Source: Methanocella conradii HZ254
GTDB lineage: Archaea; Halobacteriota; Methanocellia; Methanocellales; Methanocellaceae
Length of the DNA: 64,000 nt
Assembly: GCF_000251105.1 (NCBI RefSeq)
Contig: NC_017034.1
Span: 1,302,001 to 1,366,000 of the forward strand
Direction: 5' to 3'
How positions within the stretch are numbered: position 1 is the first letter of the stretch; every line of letters starts with the position of its first letter. Positions 31,555-40,579 of this stretch are shown in pieces. The position numbers and the translations under genes were made by a program. The notes below the pieces were generated by a model that ran no database searches, was not told where the DNA came from, and worked only from the letters and a program-made list of their open reading frames with translations.

Positions 31555-32615
31555 ATCACCAGCTGGCTCTTGATGACCTCATCGCTGAGGCCTGACTCCT
31601 TACCCCTGGCGATTATACGAAGGTTATTAACCTCCGTATTCTTCCTCACGATGTAGCCCAGTATGGGCGTGACCGACAGGGGGTAGAGGTGCGATATCCT
31701 CTCGCCGTGGGCGATGAGCGCCTTCCTTAGCGCTATCTCGACCGGGTTGAGGGAGCCCGTCTCCTGGGACTTCTGCACGGCTCCTGATATCTCATCCCAA
31801 TACGGGTACTCTTTTAGCATGCTCAGAAACTCGGCGTAGCTGGGCGCCTGCGCAAGCTTCCTCAGGCCATCAATATTAAACTTTGACCCTCCGGGTATCA
31901 TGAAGGCCATTATCTTCTCGTGCTCGACGTTCTCCCGCTTTAGCCTGAATAGAGTTCGTAGGTTCACGAAGTCTATCTCGAGCCTTATAAAATTTATGAA
32001 GAGCTCATCTGCCTTCGTGCCCGGTATCTCCAGGGATAGCAGGTTCTCATAGTACGCCTTATCTAATGCATTCTCGAAGGCGGAGAGCAGGTGAGTCTTA
32101 TTGTACTCGTCCATCGCCTCCATGAGCGGCTTGTAAAACATGGTGCCCGCCAGCCCTTCGACCACGTCTGCGATGGCGCTCTTGTGGATGAGGTCGTTAA
32201 GCTTCTGGAGGTCGATGCTTCCTGCCGGCACCAGCGTCTCCCGAATCTCATCCTCGGACGCGCCGAAGCTCTTGCCCCTCAGTATGGTCTTGATGTTCCA
32301 CACGTCCCACCTGTTAAGGTAAGAGCCTATGAGGAGCTTGAGCTCTCCCTTGCAAAAGCCCATTATCTGGCCGAAATCCCTGGCGAGGTTCAAGTTCAGG
32401 GCGTGCTCCATGAGGTCGATGCCGCTGTACCTCGTGGCCAGCTCGTCGATCTCATCCTTATACTTGCTCTCGCCGATGAAGCGGCTTATCTCCGGGATGT
32501 CCATTTGCAGCAGCTTCAGGTAGGTCTCGCGGGGAAACAGGAAGGCCTTACGTGCCTTGACCCTGGTCGTCGCATAAGAGTAGTTACCCGAGCCAGCGCT
32601 TCGCCTGAGCAGCAT
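31551..32615 (-). CDS. atpC: A-type ATP synthase subunit C
   Basis: 354 residues from the ATG at 32615 (MLLRRSAGSGNYSYATTRV), which has AAGGTGAT just upstream; the frame opens six codons earlier but without a ribosome binding site. Subunit C (V-ATPase d) is the funnel that couples the rotor stalk to the K ring. It is rich in helices with the repeated NLRTLFRLKR / NNLRIIARGKESG pattern. The start lies just past the atpE stop. Confidence 0.94.
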   Translation of the reverse strand: MLLRRSAGSGNYSYATTRVKARKAFLFPRETYLKLLQMDIPEISRFIGESKYKDEIDELATRYSGIDLMEHALNLNLARDFGQIMGFCKGELKLLIGSYLNRWDVWNIKTILRGKSFGASEDEIRETLVPAGSIDLQKLNDLIHKSAIADVVEGLAGTMFYKPLMEAMDEYNKTHLLSAFENALDKAYYENLLSLEIPGTKADELFINFIRLEIDFVNLRTLFRLKRENVEHEKIMAFMIPGGSKFNIDGLRKLAQAPSYAEFLSMLKEYPYWDEISGAVQKSQETGSLNPVEIALRKALIAHGERISHLYPLSVTPILGYIVRKNTEVNNLRIIARGKESGLSDEVIKSQLVI

Positions 32616-32619
32616 GCCA

Positions 32620-33180
32620 TCACCTTGAGCCAAAGAGTATGTCGGACACGCCTTTCACGTTGGCGGCCCACACCTCGTCCAGTATGGAGTCGAAGGTGTA
32701 GTCCAGGTTTACGCTGCCATCCACGCTGGTCACGACGATGCCCCCGATGCACTTGATGCTGCCGCCGTACTCGTAGCCCGAGCCCTTTACCAGCTCTGCA
32801 TCGGTCGCATTAGCATATATCTTCCCCGTCGGCACCTCTTTCCTGGCCAAGTTTATGAGCTTATTTAATATATCAACTTTCTTTTCCTTTGGCAGGGCTG
32901 AAAGCCTCTTAACCACCTCGGAGCGCACATCTTCGAGCACGTCCTTCTCGGCGTTTAGCCTGGACTTTTTCACCTCGAGCTTTGCGCTCGATAGCTCCCT
33001 TTGCCTCATCTTAGATATGGCCTGATCCGCACGAGCCGCCTCGGCCTCGTACACCTTTTTGGCCTCTTCCTCGGCGTCCTTCTTGATGGAGGATGCCGCG
33101 GCCTGAGCCCTGGCAATTATTTCCCTGCACTCGGACTCGGCTTTATCTGAGATGCCCTTTACGACTCTGTCCAGTCCCAT
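32620..33180 (-). CDS. atpE: A-type ATP synthase subunit E
   Basis: 186 residues from the ATG at 33180 (MGLDRVVKGISDKAESECREI), with AAAGGTG before it. The peripheral stalk protein: a long N-terminal coiled coil of Ala/Glu/Lys (about residues 10-95) and a C-terminal alpha/beta domain (KIYANATDAELVKGSG, GGIVVTSVDGSVNLDYTFD). It pairs with subunit H. Confidence 0.95.
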   Translation of the reverse strand: MGLDRVVKGISDKAESECREIIARAQAAASSIKKDAEEEAKKVYEAEAARADQAISKMRQRELSSAKLEVKKSRLNAEKDVLEDVRSEVVKRLSALPKEKKVDILNKLINLARKEVPTGKIYANATDAELVKGSGYEYGGSIKCIGGIVVTSVDGSVNLDYTFDSILDEVWAANVKGVSDILFGSR

Positions 33181-33202
33181 GACGTACACCTTTCAGAGCC
33201 GC

Positions 33203-33418
33203 TTACAGGAACATCAGCAGGATGGCAATGACAAGCCCGAATATGACTATGGTCTCAGGGATGACGGTGAATATCAAGGCCTGGCCGAATATCGTGCGGT
33301 CCTCTGCTATCGCTCCTACAGCGGCCGCGCCGATGTCCTTCTCCGCCATGCCCGAGGCTATGCCCGCTAGTCCAACCGCTAAACCTGCGCCTATTGCAAC
33401 TAATCCATCAACTGGCAT
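33203..33418 (-). CDS. atpK: A-type ATP synthase proteolipid subunit K
   Basis: 71 residues, a single two-helix hairpin (8-kDa c-type). Helix 1 is Gly/Ala-rich (LVAIGAGLAVGLAGIASGMA), then a polar loop (EKDIGAAAVGAIAEDRT), and helix 2 carries the ion-binding glutamate in FTVIPETIVIFGLVIA. Some methanogens have fused two- or thirteen-hairpin forms; this one is the simple form. Whether it carries H+ or Na+ cannot be settled by eye. Confidence 0.96.
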   Translation of the reverse strand: MPVDGLVAIGAGLAVGLAGIASGMAEKDIGAAAVGAIAEDRTIFGQALIFTVIPETIVIFGLVIAILLMFL

Positions 33419-33421
33419 TGT

Positions 33422-35470
33422 TTAATCCTCCGTGTATTTTCTGATAAATCCAAATGGGTTGTATATCTTGCCCCCACCCTTGTAGAATTTCGTGAAGAAC
33501 TCTACGTAATGCAACCTGAGCGCGTGTAATCCGGGGGCAATTATGCCTAGCACCAGGTTGATAGTGTGTCCAAGGGCGAACACGACCACCGCCCCAATCA
33601 GGCCGATAATTCCTCCGCCAGCCATCATGGAGGCCATCGTGTTGACCGCGAACGCTATCCCTACCGAGGACATGCCCACGGCGAGAAGACGCGTATAGGA
33701 CAGCACGTTGCTCATAAGGGTAGGGATCTCGATTATGCCGAGGACCCCTTCGCCCATGAGAAGTAACGCCAGGCCGCCCACGAACATGACGGCACCGGCC
33801 AGGAATAACGGGTTTGCAGGGTTGAGGGCGCCTATCTGCTGGGATATCATGAGCGGGAAGACGTACCATAGCATCGCTACGCCGCCCAGCAATATCAATA
33901 CCCAGCTTCCCTTATGGAGAATAGCCGTTTTCAGGCCGTGCTGCTTAAGCTCATTAGTGAAGCCGAAGGCGTAGCCTAGAATTATCTGGGCTATGCCTAT
34001 CAGGCAGCAGAACACCAGCAGGTCTTTGATGCCGAACACGTACGAGCCATGCTCGAAGCCGCCCGGGAACAGCCTCTCCAGCGGTAGCGAGAACGGGCCT
34101 ATTGGGCCTATGTGCACGCCTCTGGGATAGAACTCGGCTAAAGATACTCCCAGGAACCCTCCCCCATCTTCGACGGGCTTCGCCATGCTGAAGCCCAGGA
34201 ACTCCCCGAAGATGAACCCGAAGAATATCGAAGAGATGCTACAGATTATCAAAGCGGTCGTGAGGATCTGGAAACCCTCAGAGTGCTTTAGCATGCGCTT
34301 TACCGCAAAGCCTAATATTAATAATAATAACCCGTACCCGATGTCCCCCAGGATGAAACCATAGAAGAGGGGGAACATGAAGAAGAAGACCGCCGTGGGG
34401 TCTATCTCGTCATACCTCGGCCTCGCATAAAGGTCGATGAATGCCTGTAGCGAGTACATCCACCTGGGGTTCGCATACTTTACCGGCGCGTCTATCTCAT
34501 GATGTACGGCCTCTTGCTCCTCCATCTCTCTCGGATATGGCTTGTGCTCGGGCTCTACCGTGGTCACGTAGACCTTTTCGTCCGTAGCCTTCAGCAGGCC
34601 CTCCTTAAACTTCTCGTACTCATTCCTGGGCACCCACCCGTCTATGACGAAGGCGTTCTCCGATGTTGCGAACTTCAGCGGCGCCTCCGCCTTCTGGGTG
34701 TCTATGGTCAGGATCTCCTCTGATGCCAGGATGAACCTGGCGTACCTCTTATTTAGCTCCTGTATATCGTTATTTATCGATTGAAGCCTGGCAGCCAGTT
34801 CGGCCTTCCTGTTTTCAAGCGCTTTAGCTAGCGCTGACGGGTCGCCCGTCTCCCTTAAAGGCTCTATCTCTATAAAATCGTTCTTCAGCAGCGCTTCGTA
34901 GACTTTAGAGGACACGTCCCTGGGCACAAATATGGCAACGATGAGGTCTTTTCCATAGGGCGCTGAAAAAAGCCCATAATCTTCGGTTATCGCTTTTACT
35001 ACTGGCTCGACGTCCTTCTGGACGGTGCCGACGAAAACGTTAACGCTCTCATAGCCATATAAAAGGTCGAGCGGAAGCCCGAGCACCTCATAGGGCTTTA
35101 GCGCCTCCTCCCGATGCGAGGCCTCCTTGATGCCCGCCTCGACGGCGCTCTTCTCATTCATCTTAGAGGTCAGCGTGGCCTCCAGGGTGGCAAGCTCCTG
35201 GTCAAGCTCCCTGGCGAGCTTCTCGCGCTTTTCCTTGAACTGGACGTCGTTCCTCGTGCCAAGGTAGCTTCGAATCGAGCGTAGCTTTAAAAGCTTCTCG
35301 GACAGCGAGGTGGCGTTCTTGAGGGGCTTCCCAATCTTGAAGTACTCTCCCTCTGCGGTGTAGTCCTCAATGTGGAGGATGTCCATGTCATGCAGGGCGT
35401 TTATGGTGGTCTCCATCACGTCTTTGGTGCCGACTATCAGGACCCTATCCATTCTTTGAGGCTCTAGCAT
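33422..35470 (-). CDS. atpI: A-type ATP synthase subunit I
   Basis: 682 residues. The stator membrane protein (V-ATPase a subunit): an N-terminal cytoplasmic arm with coiled coil (about 1-340, start MLEPQRMDRVLIVGT) and a C-terminal part of about eight membrane segments, with PLFYGFILGDIGYGLLLLIL, the conserved arginine-bearing LSYTRLLAVGMSS helix and LGHTINLVLGIIAPGLHALR. The start overlaps atpH by 26 nt. Confidence 0.97.
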   Translation of the reverse strand: MLEPQRMDRVLIVGTKDVMETTINALHDMDILHIEDYTAEGEYFKIGKPLKNATSLSEKLLKLRSIRSYLGTRNDVQFKEKREKLARELDQELATLEATLTSKMNEKSAVEAGIKEASHREEALKPYEVLGLPLDLLYGYESVNVFVGTVQKDVEPVVKAITEDYGLFSAPYGKDLIVAIFVPRDVSSKVYEALLKNDFIEIEPLRETGDPSALAKALENRKAELAARLQSINNDIQELNKRYARFILASEEILTIDTQKAEAPLKFATSENAFVIDGWVPRNEYEKFKEGLLKATDEKVYVTTVEPEHKPYPREMEEQEAVHHEIDAPVKYANPRWMYSLQAFIDLYARPRYDEIDPTAVFFFMFPLFYGFILGDIGYGLLLLILGFAVKRMLKHSEGFQILTTALIICSISSIFFGFIFGEFLGFSMAKPVEDGGGFLGVSLAEFYPRGVHIGPIGPFSLPLERLFPGGFEHGSYVFGIKDLLVFCCLIGIAQIILGYAFGFTNELKQHGLKTAILHKGSWVLILLGGVAMLWYVFPLMISQQIGALNPANPLFLAGAVMFVGGLALLLMGEGVLGIIEIPTLMSNVLSYTRLLAVGMSSVGIAFAVNTMASMMAGGGIIGLIGAVVVFALGHTINLVLGIIAPGLHALRLHYVEFFTKFYKGGGKIYNPFGFIRKYTED

Positions 35471-35789
35471 TAACGTACCCCTCGAACTGCTTGATGAGAT
35501 AGTCGGCCGCTGTGCCCACCTTCGCCATGGCCATTCTTTTTAGCTCTGAGGCGCGTCTTTCGCCTTCCGCTTTCCGGGCGTTAACCTCTTCCTGAACCTC
35601 GGCAGACGCCTTCTTAACCTTAGCGTCTGCTTCTTCGGCCGCCTTTTTTCTTGCCTCCTCGACGATGCCGGAGGCTTCCTTCCTGGCCGTGGCGATTATC
35701 TGCTTTGCTTCCTCTTCTGCCTTCGCCTTTCGGGCCCTTGCCTCCTCCTCGGCATTCTTCAGCTGCAATAGTATTTCTGCCCTGGACAT
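35445..35789 (-). CDS. atpH: A-type ATP synthase subunit H
   Basis: 114 residues, almost wholly an Ala/Glu/Lys coiled coil (about 8-95), ending in a short unstructured tail. It forms the right-handed peripheral stalk coil with E. First gene of the nine- or ten-gene operon; on the minus strand GTATATTTTATG at about 35838-35849 is the likely TATA box. The 3' end overlaps atpI. Confidence 0.92.
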   Translation of the reverse strand: MSRAEILLQLKNAEEEARARKAKAEEEAKQIIATARKEASGIVEEARKKAAEEADAKVKKASAEVQEEVNARKAEGERRASELKRMAMAKVGTAADYLIKQFEGYVNARASKNG

Positions 35790-35950
35790 ATGATTCCCCT
35801 GAACACAGAATATCGTTACGATTTTAACGAGTTGCTTTCATAAAATATACTGCATCATTCTTAAACCTTTTTATTTTAATCATTTTTTATGTTAAGGGTT
35901 TAATATGGGGCGATAAGAATTATAGTAATAATCGACTTTGGTGAGAAACC

Positions 35951-35960
35951 TATTTATATG
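35951..35960 (+). promoter_or_regulatory. TATA box of glnA
   Basis: TATTTATATG, about 27 nt before the centre of the GGAA-N6-TTCC palindrome, so the start site falls inside that palindrome. Confidence 0.6.
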
Positions 35961-35982
35961 TGAACTAGGCAATATACTTCAC

Positions 35983-36004
35983 AGCCGGAAGCCTACTTCC
36001 GGCT
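35983..36004. promoter_or_regulatory. Candidate NrpR operator of glnA
   Basis: AGCCGGAAG-CCTA-CTTCCGGCT is a perfect 9-bp inverted repeat that contains GGAA-N6-TTCC, the operator consensus established for the nitrogen repressor NrpR in Methanococcus maripaludis. It lies at the expected transcription start of glnA, 28 nt before the ATG. Confidence 0.72.
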
Positions 36005-36032
36005 AAAAGTGGCGGGTTGGTGAAGTTATCAC

Positions 36033-37475
36033 ATGGCATCCGACAACATGAAAAAAATCGAGGATATCATCTCAAAAAACAGGATAAAGTATGTCGATTA
36101 CAAGTTCATAGACGTTCCAGGCACCTGGCAGCACAAGACCCATCCAATCGCCGAGCTCACCGAGGACGTTTTCAAGTATGGCACGGGCTTCGACGGCTCG
36201 AGCATCCGCGGATTCCAGGGCATCGAGGAGAGCGACATGCTCCTCATCCCCGACGCGGAAAGCGCCTTCGTGGACCCGTTTATAAGGGAGCCTACGCTGT
36301 CCCTCATATGCGACGTTTACGACCCGGACGGCCTCAAGCCGTACTCGAGGGACCCGAGGTACATCGCCAGGAAGGCGGAGAAGTACATGGCATCTACCGG
36401 AATAGCTGACGCGGCCTACTTCGGCCCGGAGCTCGAGTTCTTCATATTCGACGACGTCCAGTTCGACGTCCTGACGCCCTACAAGGGCATGGGATACTCC
36501 ATTAATTCAAACGAGGCCATATGGAACTCGAACCATAATAGCACACCAAATTTGGGCCATAGGCCGAGGTTCAAGGAAGGCTACTTCCCCGTGCCCCCGA
36601 CCGACACCCAGACTGACATAAGGAACGAGATGGCGGAAACCATGATGAGGATGGGCATGAAGATAGAGCTACACCACCATGAAGTGGCCACGGCCGGGCA
36701 GGCCGAGATCGGCATCCGCTTTAACACGCTCACCAGGATGGCCGACCAGACCATGATGTATAAGTATGCAGTCAAGAACGTCGCCCTCAGGAACGGCAAG
36801 ACTGCGACGTTTATGCCGAAGCCGCTATTCGGGGATAACGGGAGCGGCATGCACACCCACCAGAGCCTGTGGAAGGGTGGGGAGCCGCTATTCTTCGACA
36901 GGGACGGCTACGCCATGCTTTCGAGGACCGCTTTATACTATATCGGCGGCCTGCTAACCCACGCCCACTCTCTTCTCGCGTTCTGCAGCCCGAGCACGAA
37001 CTCTTATAAGAGGCTCGTGCCCGGCTACGAGGCGCCGGTAAACCTGGTATTCTCGAGCAGGAACAGGAGCGCGGCGGTGCGCATCCCGATGTACTCGGAT
37101 AACCCGAAGAGCAAGCGCATCGAGTTCAGGCCTCCTGACGGGACGTGCAACCCGTACCTGGCCTTCGCCGCCATGCTCATGGCAGGCCTGGACGGCATCC
37201 AGAATAAGATAGACCCCACCGAGGCGGGCTTCGGACCCATCAACAAGAACATATACCACCTTCCCGAGGAGGAAAAGAAAAAGATAAAGTCGGTGCCCGG
37301 CTCCCTTGACGAGGCGCTTGCCGCCCTTGAGAAAGACCACGATTACCTCACGAAGGGTGGCGTGTTCAGCGAGGAGTTTATCAACGCCTGGATTGAGTAT
37401 AAGCGCACTACAGAGATAGACCCTGTGAGGATCAGGACCCACCCGTACGAGCTATACCTGTATTACGACGCTTAA
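36033..37475 (+). CDS. glnA: Glutamine synthetase, type I
   Basis: 480 residues. Joins glutamate and ammonia with ATP, the main ammonia-assimilation step. Signatures: TGFDGSSIRGFQ, GPELEFFIF, KIELHHHEVATAGQAEIGI, KPLFGDNGSGMHTHQSLW, CSPSTNSYKRLVPGYEAPV, SAAVRIP, IEFRPPDGTCNPYLAFAA. The adenylylation-loop region reads KNIYHLPEEEKKKIKSVPGS, as in GSI-beta-like enzymes, but no adenylyltransferase evidence is in the window. GGTGAAG precedes the ATG. A candidate NrpR operator in the promoter suggests nitrogen repression. Confidence 0.98.
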   Translation: MASDNMKKIEDIISKNRIKYVDYKFIDVPGTWQHKTHPIAELTEDVFKYGTGFDGSSIRGFQGIEESDMLLIPDAESAFVDPFIREPTLSLICDVYDPDGLKPYSRDPRYIARKAEKYMASTGIADAAYFGPELEFFIFDDVQFDVLTPYKGMGYSINSNEAIWNSNHNSTPNLGHRPRFKEGYFPVPPTDTQTDIRNEMAETMMRMGMKIELHHHEVATAGQAEIGIRFNTLTRMADQTMMYKYAVKNVALRNGKTATFMPKPLFGDNGSGMHTHQSLWKGGEPLFFDRDGYAMLSRTALYYIGGLLTHAHSLLAFCSPSTNSYKRLVPGYEAPVNLVFSSRNRSAAVRIPMYSDNPKSKRIEFRPPDGTCNPYLAFAAMLMAGLDGIQNKIDPTEAGFGPINKNIYHLPEEEKKKIKSVPGSLDEALAALEKDHDYLTKGGVFSEEFINAWIEYKRTTEIDPVRIRTHPYELYLYYDA

Positions 37476-37559
37476 GCCCTTTTTTATATCCTTGCTTGCG
37501 CTCATTATTGACATAAAATTTATAAGTGAATGGGCCGGATTGTAGCAAGGAGATATAAA

Positions 37560-38888
37560 ATGGTGCTAGACAGCCTCGGGGCCTCGCTGAAGAGCGCGCT
37601 ACAGAAGCTGGCCAACGCCGGCAAGGTCGATAAGGAAGTCATCGATGAGGTAGTGAAGGATATCCAGAGGGCCATGATCCAGGCCGACGTGAACGTGAAG
37701 CTGGTCATGAGGCTCTCCGGCCGCATCAGGGAGCGGGCGCTTACGGAAGCGCCCCCGCCTGGCATGGATTCCCGCGAGCACGTCCTGAGGATCGTTTACG
37801 CCGAGCTTGTGAATATCATTGGTAAGGCTACGCCTGTTGCGCTTGAGCCTCAGACAATCATGATGGTGGGACTGCAGGGCTCGGGCAAGACTACCACGAC
37901 AGCGAAGCTGGCGCGCTACTTTGCCCGGAAGGGCCTCAAGCCAGCCGTGATTTGCGCCGATACCTACAGGCCAGGGGCTTATGACCAGCTTAGCCAGCTT
38001 TGCGCGAAGCTGGGCGTGACTTTTTATGGGGAGCGCGACAATAAGGACGCCGTGGCCATCGTCCGCAATGGGCTGAGGGAGACGGCGAAGTATGACGTTC
38101 GTATCGTCGATACGGCGGGCCGCCACGCCCTTGAGACTGGCCTCATCAAGGAAATGAAGGACATCGCGGCCCTGGCCAATTTTACCCACCGGTTCCTGGT
38201 GCTGGACGCTGCCATAGGCCAGCAGGCCAGCGAGCAGGCGAAGGCCTTTAACGATGCCGTGGGCATCACGGGCGTAATCATTACAAAGCTGGACGGCACC
38301 GCGAAGGGGGGAGGCGCCCTCTCCGCAGTCTCAGATACCAACACGTCGATAGCGTTCATAGGGGTGGGCGAGACTCCTGAAGGCCTGGAGCGTTTCGATC
38401 CCGACGGGTTCATCAGCAGGCTCCTCGGGATGGGCGACCTTAAGGCGCTCGTGGAGAAGGCCAACGAGGTGCTCTCCCAGAAGGACGTTAACGTCGAGAA
38501 GATGATGTCCGGCCGCTTCACTTTGAATGACATGTATGCCCAGCTCGAGGCCATCAATAAGATGGGGCCGCTTAAGCAGATAATGTCGATGCTTCCGCTG
38601 GGAGGCCTTGGGGCTAATATAACCGATGACGTGTATAAGATGACGCAGGATAAGCTTTTGAGCTATCGGATTATCATGGACTCGATGACTGAGGCGGAGA
38701 AGGAGGACCCGAAGCTTATCGGGAGCAGCCGTATCATGCGTATAGCGAGAGGCTCGGGGAGGTCGCCAGAAGACGTCCGGGAGCTCTTGAAGTACCATAA
38801 GATGATGCAGAAGGCCATGAAGGGCATGAAGGGCGGCCCGGGGAGGGCTAACCTTAAGAAGCTCATGAAGCAGATGAACATTAAGTAA
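37560..38888 (+). CDS. srp54: Signal recognition particle protein SRP54
   Basis: 442 residues from the ATG at 37560, with AAGGAGAT 5-13 nt upstream and a TATA (AATTTATAAG) near 37517. GTPase of the SRP: N-domain, G-domain with GLQGSGKTTTTAKLA, DTYRPGAYDQL, DTAGRHALE, TKLDGTAKGGG, and a Met-rich M-domain ending GMKGGPGRANLKKLMKQM that binds 7S RNA and signal sequences. The trmY start lies 8 nt downstream. Confidence 0.98.
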   Translation: MVLDSLGASLKSALQKLANAGKVDKEVIDEVVKDIQRAMIQADVNVKLVMRLSGRIRERALTEAPPPGMDSREHVLRIVYAELVNIIGKATPVALEPQTIMMVGLQGSGKTTTTAKLARYFARKGLKPAVICADTYRPGAYDQLSQLCAKLGVTFYGERDNKDAVAIVRNGLRETAKYDVRIVDTAGRHALETGLIKEMKDIAALANFTHRFLVLDAAIGQQASEQAKAFNDAVGITGVIITKLDGTAKGGGALSAVSDTNTSIAFIGVGETPEGLERFDPDGFISRLLGMGDLKALVEKANEVLSQKDVNVEKMMSGRFTLNDMYAQLEAINKMGPLKQIMSMLPLGGLGANITDDVYKMTQDKLLSYRIIMDSMTEAEKEDPKLIGSSRIMRIARGSGRSPEDVRELLKYHKMMQKAMKGMKGGPGRANLKKLMKQMNIK

Positions 38889-38896
38889 GGAATTTT

Positions 38897-39484
38897 ATGC
38901 GCTCTTTCGTGGTCGTTGCTCATAAGGCCGTCACTACGCCTTTTTCCTTGAATGACCTTCCTGGCGGCGCTGGCCGTATGGATATCGTTGCCAGGTGCGT
39001 TAACGCTTCGCTTTTCCTTTCTCATGGCATGCGTCGTGACGTCGATTTTTATGCGATTTTACTAGGTGAGCCGAACCCTCCCGTCACGATACGCTTTAAT
39101 GGAGAGAGGGTGCGCTACCTGAGCCCTGATGAGCGGAGTGCCGCCTCCCTGATCAAGAAGGCGCTGGAGAGAGGCGCCCCTTCGAGTGGTGAGGATGAAT
39201 CTACGCCTGGAGTCTATATCTCGAAGCGCTCTTTTGAGGATGTCATCAACGGCCTTGATGACGTTATTTACCTGCACGAGGATGGCGAGGACTTCCGGAA
39301 TATTGAGCTTAAAGGCGATGAGGCCTTTGTGCTCAGCGACCACCAGAACCTTACGCCCGAGGAGGAGTCCGTCTTAGAAAAGAAGGGCGCCAGAAAGGCC
39401 AGCCTTGGAAAACGGCTATACCACGCCGATCATTGTATCGTCATAGTAAACCACGAGCTGGACATGCGCGAAAAATTAAAATGA
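38897..39484 (+). CDS. trmY: tRNA (pseudouridine54-N1)-methyltransferase TrmY
   Basis: 195 residues. A SPOUT methyltransferase making N1-methylpseudouridine at tRNA position 54, archaeal only. Visible: MRSFVVVAHKAVTTPFSLND, GGAGRMDIVARCVNASLFLSHG, VYISKRSFEDVI and the knot region VLSDHQNLTPEEE...SLGKRLYHADHCIVIVNHELD. AAGGAA at the srp54 stop is its ribosome binding site, so it is co-transcribed with srp54. Confidence 0.95.
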   Translation: MRSFVVVAHKAVTTPFSLNDLPGGAGRMDIVARCVNASLFLSHGMRRDVDFYAILLGEPNPPVTIRFNGERVRYLSPDERSAASLIKKALERGAPSSGEDESTPGVYISKRSFEDVINGLDDVIYLHEDGEDFRNIELKGDEAFVLSDHQNLTPEEESVLEKKGARKASLGKRLYHADHCIVIVNHELDMREKLK

Positions 39485-39490
39485 TCGCTT

Positions 39491-39910
39491 CTAAACGCCC
39501 TGCGCTTGAACGATCACGTTACGGGACCGCGGGCGGCTATCGAAATCGACCAGGACTATTTGCTGCCAGGTGCCAAGCATGAGACGGCCATTCTCAAAGG
39601 GGACGACAAGGCTCGGCCCGACCGTCGAGGCACGAACATGGGCATACCCATTACCATCGCCCCATGTGGCATCGTGGTCATAGCGGATTCCACGCGGGGC
39701 AAGCTTCTCCATCGCCCTGGGGAAGTCCTTGAGAAGGCCTGGCTCATACTCAATGGTGGTCACCGAAGCCGTGCTGCCCGGAACGAAGACGACGACGATG
39801 CCGCTCGACAGGCCGGAGGATGAAAGCGCATCCTGGACGCTCGATGTGATGTCAATCATGTCGTCATTACCCCTGGTTTGGAAGGACAGCGTTTTCGTTA
39901 TGACCGCCAT
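39491..39910 (-). CDS. YjbQ/UPF0047 family protein
   Basis: 139 residues from the ATG at 39910 with AAGGTG upstream (a GTG two codons earlier is possible). The family motifs are present: FVPGSTASVTTIEYEPG, GYAHVRASTVGPSLVVPFENGRLMLGTWQQIVLVDFD. Members show secondary thiamine-phosphate synthase activity or bind a metal; the main role is unsettled. Nine nt separate it from the phosphoesterase gene upstream, so the two form an operon. Confidence 0.92.
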   Translation of the reverse strand: MAVITKTLSFQTRGNDDMIDITSSVQDALSSSGLSSGIVVVFVPGSTASVTTIEYEPGLLKDFPRAMEKLAPRGIRYDHDATWGDGNGYAHVRASTVGPSLVVPFENGRLMLGTWQQIVLVDFDSRPRSRNVIVQAQGV

Positions 39911-39919
39911 ATTCACACC

Positions 39920-40549
39920 TTATATTAGTTCAACCTTTACGTTGCCGCTTTCATCGGCCTCCAGGAGCGCGGCGTTTCCAGCGGACGCCACGCCAGGGTT
40001 GACCACGATGGTCTCACCCATCCTCGAAACCCCCCTGTCCTCATGTATATGGCCGCACACTATGGCCTTAAACCTCGAGCCCATCTGGGCTATGGCCTCG
40101 CTGCCCACGTGGGCGCCGCTGGGTATCCTGTCCCGGCATCCCTTCGGAGGGGCATGCGAGATGAGTATTGCCGGCCCCTTCACGTCATTGAGCAGCCGCT
40201 CCAGCGCGCTCTTAATCTCGGCTTCCTGCAGCTCGAAAGGCGTGCCAAATGGCGTCGGGTTCGAGCCGCCAACCCCGATAAAAGTGACGCCACCGAGCCT
40301 TATCTTGTTCTCGTGCAGGTTGGCGTCCTCCCTGCGCAGCAGGTCCACGATATCCCTGGGGTCGCAATTCCCGGGAACGGCCAGTATTGGCCTGGGAAGC
40401 ATGTCAATAAGCTCTTTTGCCTTCTCGGAGGGCCCGAACTCGGTCAGGTCGCCGGCGAGCAAAGTCCCATCGACGGCGCCCGCTTTACCCAGTATTTCCG
40501 GGACCAGGTCATATACGCTGTGAAAATCCGTGACAGCTAAAAATCTCAT
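39920..40549 (-). CDS. Metallophosphoesterase (calcineurin-like)
   Basis: 209 residues. Metal-binding motifs in order: TDFHS (in place of the common D-x-H), LAGDLTEFG (GD), VPGNCDP (GNxD), SHAPPKG (GHxx equivalent), VCGHIHEDRG (GHxH). Resembles archaeal YfcE/MJ0936-like phosphodiesterases; substrate unknown. Operon with the YjbQ gene. Confidence 0.92.
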   Translation of the reverse strand: MRFLAVTDFHSVYDLVPEILGKAGAVDGTLLAGDLTEFGPSEKAKELIDMLPRPILAVPGNCDPRDIVDLLRREDANLHENKIRLGGVTFIGVGGSNPTPFGTPFELQEAEIKSALERLLNDVKGPAILISHAPPKGCRDRIPSGAHVGSEAIAQMGSRFKAIVCGHIHEDRGVSRMGETIVVNPGVASAGNAALLEADESGNVKVELI

Positions 40550-40579
40550 GATGCAAAATCGACCTTATACCTAAAAAAA

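Noticed and set aside
28085..35470. Numerous long frames antisense to the ATP synthase genes
   Set aside because: Typical shadow frames of GC-rich coding DNA; the sense genes are all full length and recognisable.
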